Shown here: positions 1 to 6,251 of the stretch, one piece after another
How positions within the stretch are numbered: the stretch's first letter is position 1
Layout of the letters: the number at the start of each line of letters is the position of its first letter
Virus record (IMG/VR): IMGVR_UViG_3300042294_002028
Span: 1 to 41,459 of that record
Origin: a virus
Reading direction: 5' to 3' (one strand)
DNA length: 41,459 nt
The notes under the pieces: generated by a model
What the model was told of the DNA's origin: nothing
What the model saw: the letters and a program-made list of their open reading frames with translations, nothing else
Database searches by the model: none
Program-made: the position numbers and the translations under genes

Positions 1-239
1 TCAAGTTCGGCGAGCAGCGTCCGCACCTCGGCGGCGTCGGCACCCACGTTTCGCGCCAGTTCTGCCGTCGTCGGCGGCCTGTTGCGGACCAACAAATAAC
101 CACGCCGCTCGGATTCGTACATGATGCAGATCATGTCCACCCACAGCCCACGGGCGGCAAGTGAACACGCCCGCAACTCGGGGTCCTTCTTCCAATCCCC
201 GATGTAGAACTGCAATGCTGGTCGCTTGTCCTTCGCCAT
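1..239 (-). CDS. Replication initiator-like protein, N-terminal fragment cut by the window edge
   Basis: This is the first 79 or so codons of the gene found complete at 40455-41360, cut off by the contig start. It begins MAKDKRPALQFYIGDWKKD and continues into a helix-rich segment, matching the right-hand copy except for one Ser/Ala change. It is not a second gene: it is the same gene seen twice because the contig ends overlap. On the circular map it follows the zinc-ribbon gene at 255-446 in the same leftward transcript. Confidence 0.93.
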   Translation of the reverse strand, partial: MAKDKRPALQFYIGDWKKDPELRACSLAARGLWVDMICIMYESERRGYLLVRNRPPTTAELARNVGADAAEVRTLLAEL

Positions 240-332
240 CTTCGCATCCTTGCGTTACTTCCACCACGTCTCGCCGGTCTTCTTCTGTCCGTTCCGCCTG
301 CGGTAGTCCGCCGCCCTGAGTTTGGCGTCGTG
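1..332. repeat. Terminal overlap, left copy
   Basis: This segment recurs at 41122-41459. The copies differ at three bases (near 115, 138 and 166) and by a 6-bp tandem insertion in the right copy just after the start codon of the replication gene. Two substitutions are silent and one changes Ser to Ala in the replication protein. An exact overlap would mean simple circularity or a direct terminal repeat. The mismatches point to two co-assembled variants joined into a circular map. Confidence 0.95.
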
Positions 333-446
333 AATCTTCTCGGTGTAGGTGTTCTCCCCCGTGCTTTTCACGGCGTCGCCTATGCAAGAAACACACAACT
401 TGCGGGTAGGGGTGTCGAGTGGTCCGAAACATTGGGGGCACTTCAT
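255..446 (-). CDS. Small zinc-ribbon protein, unknown function
   Basis: 63 residues starting MKCPQCFGPLD. Two Cys pairs (CPQC near residues 3-6 and CVSC near 18-21) form a likely zinc-binding knuckle, followed by a basic tail ending GETWWK. The start is fixed by an ATGA overlap with the stop of the upstream RusA gene. Small zinc-ribbon proteins are common in phage early regions and often bind nucleic acid or a host protein; no specific role can be assigned. Its C-terminal part is repeated at 41382-41459 through the terminal overlap. Confidence 0.8.
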   Translation of the reverse strand: MKCPQCFGPLDTPTRKLCVSCIGDAVKSTGENTYTEKIHDAKLRAADYRRRNGQKKTGETWWK

Positions 447-805
447 CCGGTCCTCCTTACCGTCATCACCAACTTCGCCTCGTCGCCCTTCTCGATGGTC
501 ATGGGAAGGTGCGTGAGGCCCGAGTCGTCGTCGATCAAGCCCGCGTCCCGTAGCCCGTCGAAGTAGGCTTTGCAACGGGCAAGTAGGTTGTCTTGGTCGC
601 GCTTGCGGGCGTCCGTGAACGTCCACGCGAGTTGGACCGATGCCCGTGTCCATCGCGGCTCGTCGCGGTTCAGGGCACCCATCGCCACCAACTTTGCGGC
701 CTGCCGGTGCTGCTTCGTTACCTTCGCCTTCGCCATGTAGTGCGGGCGGGCGTTGGGTGACAGCATGGGGCTGGGGACGGGGAGGGTGAGCGTGACGTGG
801 TTCAT
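443..805 (-). CDS. rusA: RusA-family Holliday junction resolvase
   Basis: 120 residues. The conserved RusA core is visible: RKRDQDNLLARC at 68-79, then an FDGLRDAGLIDDDS segment. Asp70 and Asp72 fall at the catalytic positions known for E. coli RusA, with a third acid in the 92-94 cluster. RusA enzymes cut four-way junctions symmetrically and resolve recombination or replication intermediates, here probably alongside ERF and SSB from the same unit. GAGGG lies 6 bases before the ATG at 805, so that start is preferred over the ATG at 811, which would instead overlap the upstream stop as ATGA. Confidence 0.9.
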   Translation of the reverse strand: MNHVTLTLPVPSPMLSPNARPHYMAKAKVTKQHRQAAKLVAMGALNRDEPRWTRASVQLAWTFTDARKRDQDNLLARCKAYFDGLRDAGLIDDDSGLTHLPMTIEKGDEAKLVMTVRRTG

Positions 806-807
806 GT

Positions 808-996
808 TCATCCCTCGTTGAGTTCCGCGCGTTCATCGCGGTCCTTGCGTTCTGCGAAGTCCTGTTCGAGTGCCGCGCGAATCTTGGCGAGTGCGCGTTT
901 CTCAGTCTGGATCACGGCGTTCTTGCTAATGCCCAGAATGCGCCCAACCTCGTGACAGGAGCGGATCGGGGCGGTGAGTGGGTCGCGGTCGCTCAC
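808..996 (-). CDS. Sigma-70 region 4-like helix-turn-helix protein
   Basis: 62 residues from a GTG start that overlaps the upstream stop (GTGA); a purine-rich GGGGGAAG ribosome site precedes it. Residues 14-43 (CHEVGRILGISKNAVIQ then TEKRALAKIR) match the helix-turn-helix of sigma factor region 4, which contacts -35 promoter DNA. There is no region 2, so it cannot act as a full sigma factor. Known phage proteins of this shape are small transcription regulators. A second protein of the same type lies at 1851-2063. Confidence 0.75.
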   Translation of the reverse strand: MSDRDPLTAPIRSCHEVGRILGISKNAVIQTEKRALAKIRAALEQDFAERKDRDERAELNEG

Positions 997-1274
997 TTCT
1001 TCCCCCCCGCCGCGTCTTCGGCGGCTTGCTTGGTGGTCAGGGCTTCGCGTGCGAAGTCGGTGATGCTGTCAAGCAGATCGCTGGCGCTTGCTTCTGGCCC
1101 ACCAAACGGCCCGTAGGCGATGCGGTCCAGCACCTTCCGTAGCCTCTCGTTCTCCGCCGCGAACTTCGCACGCTCGGCGGTGAGGGCGGCGGCGATGTCG
1201 CTGTACCGCACCCACATGCCTTGCTCATGCTGAACAACCAAATCGCTAGTCACCAAATAACGATCAACGTTCAT
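993..1274 (-). CDS. Hypothetical early protein with a short coiled coil
   Basis: 93 residues beginning MNVDRYLVTSDLVV. Residues about 28-46 (AALTAERAKFAAENERLRK) form a charged amphipathic coiled-coil heptad pattern. The rest is helix-rich and ends AAGGKK. The ATG at 1274 has AAAGGAG six bases upstream, better than the in-frame codon farther upstream. Its stop overlaps the following gene as GTGA. Proteins of this layout are frequent and uncharacterised in phage early operons. Confidence 0.75.
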   Translation of the reverse strand: MNVDRYLVTSDLVVQHEQGMWVRYSDIAAALTAERAKFAAENERLRKVLDRIAYGPFGGPEASASDLLDSITDFAREALTTKQAAEDAAGGKK

Positions 1275-1854
1275 CGCTGCTCCTTTCGTGAGCCGTGGCC
1301 CACTGCTCTGCCATCGCATCTGCGATGCCCTGGTATGTCACGCTTCGCCGCTTCCACCTGTCGGGTCCGGGCGACTCGCCATGCACGCGGCCCTTGCGAC
1401 CGGCGACGATCTGCGTCGGCTTCAACTCGGGCAGTCCCCGCAACCACAGGCACGTTCGCTTTGACTCGCCGTGCCCGAACTGCCACGGCTGGATGGTCTG
1501 GGTGTACTCGCCGATCCTGGCAACCGCGTGGCCGTGAGGCACGGGGTTCTCGACGGCGATGCGGGGGCAGGGCAGAGCCAGCATCGCGTTGAAGAACCCG
1601 CACGCCGCTTCCATCTGGGCACGCCGCATCGGGTCTGTCTTCAGCCACCGCACGCCGCTGTTGCAAAGGAACGTGCAAGGCGGGTGCGCCACGATCAAGT
1701 CGTAACCGGACCAGTCCACCGTTAGGCAGTCAGCCTGGATGTGCGGCTCACCAGCATCGGACGGCAGCACGTCGCAAGAGACGGCATCGTGCCCGCGACG
1801 GCGGAACGCATCGCGCACCACGCCGGAGAACTCGCAGAGGACGGCGACTTTCAT
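1264..1854 (-). CDS. C5-cytosine DNA methyltransferase-like protein
   Basis: 196 residues. The N-terminus VAVLCEFSGVVRDAF resembles the SAM-binding motif I of C5 methyltransferases, HPPC at 57-60 supplies the motif IV Pro-Cys pair with catalytic Cys60, and ENP at 102-104 stands in for the usual ENV. The protein is about half the length of classic Dcm/HhaI enzymes and lacks an evident target-recognition domain. It may be a minimal methyltransferase or a related nucleotide-modifying enzyme on the same fold. GGAGG precedes the ATG at 1854. No restriction partner is present, so protection against host restriction is the natural guess. Confidence 0.7.
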   Translation of the reverse strand: MKVAVLCEFSGVVRDAFRRRGHDAVSCDVLPSDAGEPHIQADCLTVDWSGYDLIVAHPPCTFLCNSGVRWLKTDPMRRAQMEAACGFFNAMLALPCPRIAVENPVPHGHAVARIGEYTQTIQPWQFGHGESKRTCLWLRGLPELKPTQIVAGRKGRVHGESPGPDRWKRRSVTYQGIADAMAEQWATAHERSSDER

Positions 1855-2063
1855 CCCCGCACCTCCCCGCGTTCTTTCCGCCCATCCATCCACTCCACCA
1901 ACTTCACCTTCACCTTCGCCATGCCGCTATCGAAATGGCGGGCGACTTCGTACTTGCTCATGCCCAACTTCGCGCCGATTTCCGCGAAGGTCATGGGCTT
2001 GTTGGCGGCGATTGCCGCGTGTGCGGGGTTGCGCTCGGGGCGTAGGCGGTTGCGGCGGGTCAC
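1851..2063 (-). CDS. Small helix-turn-helix protein (sigma region 4-like)
   Basis: 70 residues from a GTG start that overlaps the upstream stop (GTGA), with GGAGGT five bases before it. After an Arg-rich N-terminus, residues 23-52 (KPMTFAEIGAKLGMSKYEV) form a helix-turn-helix of the sigma region 4 or transposase type, followed by VKLVEWMDGRKERGEVRG. It overlaps the methyltransferase start by 4 bases. It probably binds DNA; the target is unknown. Confidence 0.7.
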   Translation of the reverse strand: MTRRNRLRPERNPAHAAIAANKPMTFAEIGAKLGMSKYEVARHFDSGMAKVKVKLVEWMDGRKERGEVRG

Positions 2064-2488
2064 TGGGCACCTCCAACCGCCAGGCGATTCACCATCGCGG
2101 CGTTGCCGAACCGCGTCTTCCGCGTGTCGGGTCCAGCGGCGACAATGTGGTGCTTTCGCAACTGCGACATAATCGAGGTCACAGTGGACTGCGGCCAGTG
2201 GATGAACCGCACGATCAACTCGTCGTCGGTCATGCCGTTTCCGCCAGAGTCGTGCATTGCCAGCAGCAGGCGGTGCCCGCGATGCTTCGTGATGCCCGAC
2301 CCCGCCAACTTCGCCGCCATCTGGTGCGACGTGATCGGATGCCCGCGACCAACGAGCGGCATCTTGCACAGAATCGCCTCGTACTTAGTCACTGCGGCTT
2401 GCAGTGCCGTATCCCAATCGGATCGCGGTGCCGTCCATCGCACTTGGCCGCTCATCGGGTCCGTGGTCGTTCTGAAAAGCGAGTCCAT
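2060..2488 (-). CDS. Putative winged-helix DNA-binding protein
   Basis: 142 residues starting MDSLFRTTTDPM. The C-terminal half (about 86-130) reads DDELIVRFIHWPQSTVTSIM then QLRKHHIV, a helix-turn-helix followed by a wing-like GPDTRKTRFGN segment, the pattern of winged-helix domains used to separate ORF-type strand choices in DnaD- and MarR-like proteins. An AGGAG site stands before the ATG. It is the last gene before a 230-bp spacer and SSB, and the first of a run of 4-base overlapping genes. A regulatory or replication-accessory role is possible but unproven. Confidence 0.6.
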   Translation of the reverse strand: MDSLFRTTTDPMSGQVRWTAPRSDWDTALQAAVTKYEAILCKMPLVGRGHPITSHQMAAKLAGSGITKHRGHRLLLAMHDSGGNGMTDDELIVRFIHWPQSTVTSIMSQLRKHHIVAAGPDTRKTRFGNAAMVNRLAVGGAQ

Positions 2489-2718
2489 TCGTTCACTCCT
2501 AATCCCCTGCCGTCGCTGTCGCGCTGGCAGGATGTCGCGTGGCGAGATTCACGCTCTGCTCGGCAACACGCCGGGCTTGAATTGGCTGCGTCCCCTCTCG
2601 AGTTCGCAGCCAACGTGGGAGACTCGGAAACCCCCGCGCCGCCGTTGGGCGATGCGGGAGGAGGGGGAGAAGAGGAGAAGCCGCGCCCGTCGCCGTCACG
2701 CGGCGGGGCGGTGTGGTG
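2489..2718. other. 230-bp spacer between SSB and the winged-helix gene
   Basis: No convincing gene is seen. The minus strand holds a GC hairpin ending in GGGGGTTTC (2627-2661), then about 140 bases, then an AGGAG ribosome site in front of the gene at 2488. The hairpin belongs to the repeated leader family also found near 4288, 5156, 7727, 8069 and 30487, and is closest to the 8069 copy. Confidence 0.6.
2627..2661 (-). promoter_or_regulatory. Hairpin-GGTTTC leader element
   Basis: On the minus strand a CCTCCCGC arm, a CAACGG core and a GCGCGGG arm are followed directly by GGTTTC. It aligns with the element at 8069-8100 (same CCTCCCGC start, AACGG centre and GGGGGTTTC end). The short T run makes it look like a weak terminator or attenuator. 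Confidence 0.55.
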
Positions 2719-3174
2719 TCAGGTCAACATCGCGGGCTGCGGATCAAACGGCACGTCATCGTCGGGGATGCCGCTTGCAACCGTCGCCTGCCGAGTCGCG
2801 GGCTTGCTCGTCCGCGCCGCTGGCTTCTGTTCCGGCTCGCCGCTGGGCTTGCCGCCGAGGAATTGGAAGTCCTCGACTTCGATGCGGGTGCGGGACTGCT
2901 TCATACCGCTCTTGTCGTCCCACTGTTCCAGCCGCAGACGGCCCTGGACGCTCAGTGCATCGCCCTTCTTGACGAAGCGTGCGATCGCCTCGCCGCGCGT
3001 GCCCCAACATTGGCACTCGCCGAAGTAAACCTCTTCCTTCTGCTCGCCGTTCTTGGACTTCCACTTGTGATTGGTGGCGATACCAAAGTTGGTAACGCTC
3101 GTCTCGCCAACGGCCTTCGTCTCGGGGTCGCGGGTCAAGTGCCCGATGAGAAACACCTTATTCAGATTCGGCAT
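2719..3174 (-). CDS. ssb: Single-stranded DNA-binding protein
   Basis: 151 residues. The OB fold opens with NLNKVFLIGHLTRDPE and contains the conserved WGTRGEAIARFVKKGD and VQGRLRLEQWDD strands near 55-90; a Pro/Ala/Lys-rich linker follows. The tail reads IPDDDVPF, close to the DDIPF tip that recruits repair proteins, but eight more residues (DPQPAMLT) follow, which is unusual. AAAGGA precedes the ATG at 3174. It coats single strands during replication and ERF-driven recombination. It overlaps the upstream gene by 17 bases. Confidence 0.95.
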   Translation of the reverse strand: MPNLNKVFLIGHLTRDPETKAVGETSVTNFGIATNHKWKSKNGEQKEEVYFGECQCWGTRGEAIARFVKKGDALSVQGRLRLEQWDDKSGMKQSRTRIEVEDFQFLGGKPSGEPEQKPAARTSKPATRQATVASGIPDDDVPFDPQPAMLT

Positions 3175-3610
3175 CTTCGCTGTCCTTTCCGCCCAACATG
3201 CGGGCACGCTTCACAACCAACTCGTTCTTGACTTCTTCCTTGAACCACTCGGGCGGCATGACGTGGCCGTAGTCCTTCATCACGCTCGCGGGCTTGAACG
3301 CACCCGCCGCCAGATACCGCGTCATCTCTTCAACCCCGCCCTGCTCCAACAGGAACGCGGCAACGTCTTGGGGTTTCACGATCTTCTTGGTGCGCTTCTT
3401 GCCGACGTAGTACCGCACGTCCCCGTTCACTACCTCGCGGTCGCCGAGGTGGGCAATCGCTGCCGTCGCCAGTGCGTCTGAGAACTTCTTTAACTCGGCC
3501 CGCAGCGTGTCGATCGCGTCGTAAGCACGGATGAGGTCGGCATCGTCGGCCATGCCGGACTCGATCACCGCGATCGCGTCACGCGCGGATGCGATGAGGT
3601 CACTTGACAA
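3158..3610 (-). CDS. Hypothetical protein between ERF and SSB
   Basis: 150 residues if read from a TTG that overlaps the end of the ERF gene by 11 bases; the next Met is codon 20 (MADDADLIRAYD). The first 60 residues are helical, followed by a beta segment (VVNGDVRYYVGKKRTKK) and a Pro-Glu-Trp-Phe motif (MPPEWFKEEVKN). Position between ERF and SSB suggests a recombination or replication helper. No family is recognised. Confidence 0.7.
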   Translation of the reverse strand: MSSDLIASARDAIAVIESGMADDADLIRAYDAIDTLRAELKKFSDALATAAIAHLGDREVVNGDVRYYVGKKRTKKIVKPQDVAAFLLEQGGVEEMTRYLAAGAFKPASVMKDYGHVMPPEWFKEEVKNELVVKRARMLGGKDSEDAESE

Positions 3611-4277
3611 CGGGCACCCCGTTCTGTTCCATCGTGTTCACGGCTTCGATGGCAAAGATGGCGGACTTCGCATCTTCCTCTGACAGCGGCAACTTCGGGG
3701 CACGCCCGAGGATGCGGGTCAGTTCGCCAAGCCAAACGTCCTTCGTGCTGGCGTTGATTTCGATGCCGAGTTCGGCGGCGAGCATCGACATGAGCCGCGT
3801 CTTGGCGTTCTGCTCCTTCGGCGTGTCGGCCACCGCCGCCCGCACCGCCCGCTCTTGCGTCTCTCGCCTGCTTGCGGGAGCCTGGCGGTCGCTCGCCTCG
3901 TTGCCGTCGTCGTCGTCGGTGACAACGCCAACCACGGCGGCAAGCGCGTAGCGGCGGGCGTAGGTGATTGCCGAGCCGTATGCCTGCGGGTCGTTCTTGG
4001 TGGGCTTCATCGCCAGTGCTGACGACATCCACTGGCCGGACGAGTGGATAAGGACCGTCTCGACGATCACGCTGCCGGTGCTGTCGGTCGTCGGGTGCTG
4101 GCTAATCGCAAGCCCGTTGGCGGCGAGTTCGGCCTTGCACGCATCCCACACTGAGGACAGGTCTGCGTAGGACGATTTGAAAAAGGGGTTTGCCTTGTCC
4201 TTGACGGCGGACTTCATCTTGGTCTGCGCCTTGCACAGTGCCGCCGCCAGTTCTCCGATGTTTTCGCTCTTGTTCAT
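3600..4277 (-). CDS. erf: ERF-family single-strand annealing protein
   Basis: 225 residues. The ERF core is clear: ELAAALCKAQTKMKSAVKDK, NPFFKSSYADLSSVWDACK, an AISQHPTT strand, then DPQAYGSAITYARRYALAAV near 95-115 and VVTDDDDGNEA. ERF proteins anneal complementary single strands, circularising or repairing phage DNA without RecA. A charged linker and helical C-terminal region complete it. CAGGAG precedes the ATG at 4277. With SSB and RusA it forms a full annealing and resolution set. Confidence 0.95.
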   Translation of the reverse strand: MNKSENIGELAAALCKAQTKMKSAVKDKANPFFKSSYADLSSVWDACKAELAANGLAISQHPTTDSTGSVIVETVLIHSSGQWMSSALAMKPTKNDPQAYGSAITYARRYALAAVVGVVTDDDDGNEASDRQAPASRRETQERAVRAAVADTPKEQNAKTRLMSMLAAELGIEINASTKDVWLGELTRILGRAPKLPLSEEDAKSAIFAIEAVNTMEQNGVPVVK

Positions 4278-4287
4278 GGGTACTCCT

Positions 4288-4321
4288 GAAAACCCCTCCC
4301 CGCGTTTCCGCAAGGAAGAGG
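4288..4321 (-). promoter_or_regulatory. Hairpin-GGTTTC leader element before ERF
   Basis: Minus strand: CCTCTTC arm, a loop containing GCGGAAACGC, a GGGGAGG arm, then GGTTTTCAGGAG which carries the ERF ribosome site. The GGAAAC loop is shared with the elements at 5156 and 30487. Formation of the stem would sit just upstream of the ribosome site. Confidence 0.55.
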
Positions 4322-4326
4322 CGGTG

Positions 4327-4443
4327 TCAATCGCGGTCGTACATGCCGAGCATGTCGGAAACGAGAACAGCGACGATCGGCAGGAACATCACGGCGCAGA
4401 GGCCGAGAAACACGGACCAGCCAAACAAGGTGGTGCTGCTCAT
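4327..4443 (-). CDS. Small single-pass membrane protein
   Basis: 38 residues: a short polar N-terminus, one hydrophobic helix (about 6-31, FGWSVFLGLCAVMFLPIVAV) and an acidic end GMYDRD. The start overlaps the upstream stop as ATGA and has GGGAG upstream. Unknown function. Located just upstream of the hairpin and ERF. Confidence 0.65.
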   Translation of the reverse strand: MSSTTLFGWSVFLGLCAVMFLPIVAVLVSDMLGMYDRD

Positions 4444-4652
4444 GCCGCACTCCCTTCGTTCGTCGCGTTCCCGTACACCGCCGCTCGTGCCTGACGTTTT
4501 GCGTCGTTGACGGCGTTCCCGATCGCGGCGGCGATGATCGCTTCCAGCACAAACACGCCGCCCTGCTTGTTGAAGTCGATCAGGTGTGAGTGGCCGGTCG
4601 GGTCGATGATTTCGGCAATGCCCTTGTCGCGGTAGATGCACTGGTAGTTCAT
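4440..4652 (-). CDS. Hypothetical small protein
   Basis: 70 residues starting MNYQCIYRDKGIAEI. GGAGGTGACGG stands before the ATG. The middle (GGVFVLEAIIAAAIGNAV) is mildly hydrophobic, the C-terminus Ala-rich and basic. It overlaps both neighbours by four bases, so translational coupling is likely. No family recognised. Confidence 0.7.
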   Translation of the reverse strand: MNYQCIYRDKGIAEIIDPTGHSHLIDFNKQGGVFVLEAIIAAAIGNAVNDAKRQARAAVYGNATNEGSAA

Positions 4653-5098
4653 TCCGTCACCTCCTTGCCGCACAACGGGCACTCGTAATCCGTGCCCTCT
4701 TCCGTCTCAGTCTGGATCAAGGTGCATCCGCAGCACCCACGGCGGCTGTCTTCCTCGACGTAGTGCGGCATCTCGCCGTCAAGTCCGTCAGCGATCGCAC
4801 GCAGCACGGTGGCGAGCCGCCCAGCGTCCGCGCCGTCAACGTCGCCGAGTTCGCACAACTCGATGCGTGCCCACGTCCGGGCCTTCGCGCTCGGGGTCAT
4901 GCTCGCGTCAACGCGGTCGAACACGGGACGGCCTGGGCGTCCGGGGCCGATCGGGTGGTAACGCTCGCGGTCGGCCCGCTCGCACGCGCGGCTGAGGCCA
5001 AGCACCTCGCGGGCCTTTGCAAGCCATTGCTCGGTGTACGCTGCACGCTTCGCGGCGTCCTGTTCTGTCGTCGTGTTGCCTACGCTTGTTCCGTCCAT
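4649..5098 (-). CDS. Hypothetical protein with C-terminal zinc ribbon
   Basis: 149 residues from the ATG at 5098, preceded by AAAGGAG. The N-terminal two thirds are helical (KRAAYTEQWLAKAREVL; LATVLRAIADGLDGE). The C-terminus has two Cys pairs, CCGC and CPLC, about 20 residues apart, a likely zinc ribbon. An open frame extends upstream to about 5605 but the extra part has no ribosome site and runs through the hairpin and the next gene. Function unknown. Confidence 0.75.
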   Translation of the reverse strand: MDGTSVGNTTTEQDAAKRAAYTEQWLAKAREVLGLSRACERADRERYHPIGPGRPGRPVFDRVDASMTPSAKARTWARIELCELGDVDGADAGRLATVLRAIADGLDGEMPHYVEEDSRRGCCGCTLIQTETEEGTDYECPLCGKEVTE

Positions 5099-5155
5099 TG
5101 GAAAGCACTCCTTTGGGCACTTGCGGCTCGCGTGACAGCGCGGGCCGCTTCTGTT

Positions 5156-5187
5156 GAAACCCCGCGCCAGTGTTTCCACGGGCGCGG
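5156..5187 (-). promoter_or_regulatory. Hairpin-GGTTTC leader element
   Basis: Minus strand: CCGCGCC arm, loop CGTGGAAACACT, GGCGCGG arm, then GGTTTCAACAGAAG. The trailing GGTTTCAACAGAAG is repeated exactly after the integrase leader hairpin at 7727-7766. A second stem, CCCCGC-N6-GCGGGG, lies at 5199-5216, so the spacer 5099-5223 is largely structured. Confidence 0.6.
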
Positions 5188-5198
5188 AGCGGAACGGT

Positions 5199-5216
5199 CC
5201 CCGCCAGGGAGCGGGG
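5199..5216 (-). promoter_or_regulatory. Perfect 6-bp GC hairpin
   Basis: CCCCGC and GCGGGG arms around a six-base loop, eight bases downstream of the stop of the gene at 5224-5454. No T run follows. It could protect the mRNA end or act together with the adjacent element. Confidence 0.45.
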
Positions 5217-5223
5217 AATGGAG

Positions 5224-5454
5224 TCACGTTGAAAGGGGTTGTGCTGCGGCCTCGGATGCGTTGCGGGCGACGGTCGCGGAGACAATCGCTTGTTCTCGGA
5301 CGGTGGGGCTGCACGAGTTCCATGCGTACACAAGCGCACCGATTGTGTCGCTCATTCGCATCCCGGCAGACGCCGAAAGACGCTTTAGTACGCTGTGGTG
5401 GGCCTCGGGTACGGCAATCGTGAGAAGTTTCGGTGCTGTTCTGGGTCGTGCCAT
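5224..5454 (-). CDS. Small putative DNA-binding protein (RHH-like), first leftward gene
   Basis: 76 residues, MARPRTAPKLLTIAVPEAH. A short beta strand (LLTIAVP) followed by two helices (HHSVLKRLSASAG, MSDTIGALVYAWNS) resembles a ribbon-helix-helix fold. It is divergent from the repressor across a 129-bp operator region, the position of cro or an early regulator. No clear ribosome site is seen before the ATG; a -10-like TATCTT ends only a few bases upstream, so a leaderless or very short leader message is possible. Cro-like or antirepressor roles are inferences from position. Confidence 0.6.
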   Translation of the reverse strand: MARPRTAPKLLTIAVPEAHHSVLKRLSASAGMRMSDTIGALVYAWNSCSPTVREQAIVSATVARNASEAAAQPLST

Positions 5455-5583
5455 GTTGTAAAGATATTGTGCTTACAACGCCTTTACAAGACCCTTCGGG
5501 GATATTTTCTTGATTGTGTGACGCAAACCCTTGTATTTTCTCGGGTTGTTGGATAACTTTATTTTGTGTTCCTAGCCTGCGAT
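5455..5583. promoter_or_regulatory. Divergent operator/promoter region of the lysogeny switch
   Basis: AT-rich against a GC-rich genome. GTTGTAA at 5455-5461 and TTACAAC at 5473-5479 form a 7-bp dyad with an 11-base centre. A further half-site CTTTACAAG lies at 5482-5490. A leftward promoter is suggested by TTGTAA (plus 5484-5489) and TATCTT (plus 5461-5466), 17 bases apart, with the dyad over it. For the rightward repressor gene, TTGATT (5510-5515) and TATTTT (5534-5539), 18 apart, are candidates. The half-sites are probably repressor operators. Confidence 0.65.
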
Positions 5584-6243
5584 ATGCCGACAAAGCCACT
5601 TCCACCCGTCGCGCGGTTCATCCGTGAGCGACGCGAGACGCTGCAATTGTCGTTGCAGGACGTGGCTGAGTTGTTTGGCCTCTCGTATCAAGCAATCGCC
5701 CAGCGCGAGAAGGGCGTTACGAAAGTCAAGTTGTCGGAAGTCCCACGATTTGCAGAGATTTTGCAGGTTCCGCCCGAGCAGTTGACTCGGCTGATCCTCG
5801 GCACGGCTGGCGCAGGCGGCAAGATTCCAGTCGTCAACCGCACCGCTGCCGGTGGGTTCATCGACAACACGGAATGGGGCGTCAACTCGACGGAGGGGTA
5901 TACGTACGTCGATCGGGACATTCAGACGGAAGACGGCGACCTGTTTGCCCTTGTCGTTGACGGGTCTTCAATGGCTCCGACGCTTCTGGAACGCGACTTG
6001 GTCATCTGCAAGCCTGTTCCTCCCGATGCCGACAGGATGCCGCCCCCGCGCACCGTCGTCTACATTCGCATGTCGGCGGACAGCCGCGCGCCGGGCGGTA
6101 TGCTGTGCCGGTGGCATCCCCAGCGGGACGGGATGTACCTGCTGGAAAAGGACAACCCCGCGTATTCGAGCGTCGTAGTCTCGCGGGAACACGTCGAACA
6201 GTTCGCCGTGGTCGTCCAGAAACGCACGCCGTTCCGGTCGTGA
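5584..6243 (+). CDS. CI/LexA-type repressor (HTH plus S24 peptidase-like domain)
   Basis: 219 residues from ATG at 5584 (an in-frame GTG lies at 5566; neither has a good ribosome site). Residues 12-70 are an XRE helix-turn-helix (LSLQDVAELFGLSYQAIAQREKG). The C-terminal half is LexA/CI-like: Ala89-Gly90 at the usual cleavage position and Ser129 in DGSSMAP. The catalytic Lys, expected where LexA reads TVKRL, aligns with Cys175 in GMLCRWH. If that alignment is right, self-cleavage would be lost. It should hold the leftward promoter off in lysogeny. It reads opposite to nearly all other genes. Confidence 0.92.
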   Translation: MPTKPLPPVARFIRERRETLQLSLQDVAELFGLSYQAIAQREKGVTKVKLSEVPRFAEILQVPPEQLTRLILGTAGAGGKIPVVNRTAAGGFIDNTEWGVNSTEGYTYVDRDIQTEDGDLFALVVDGSSMAPTLLERDLVICKPVPPDADRMPPPRTVVYIRMSADSRAPGGMLCRWHPQRDGMYLLEKDNPAYSSVVVSREHVEQFAVVVQKRTPFRS

Positions 6244-6251
6244 GGTGAACC

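Noticed and set aside
1-332. True direct terminal repeats of the virion DNA
   Set aside because: T7-type terminal repeats are identical in one molecule. These copies differ by three substitutions and an indel and lie in coding sequence of an early gene. An assembly overlap of variants is simpler.
2499-2699. 66-codon open frame between SSB and the winged-helix gene
   Set aside because: Pro/Ala/Arg/Ser-rich, crosses the hairpin-GGTTTC element, no ribosome site.
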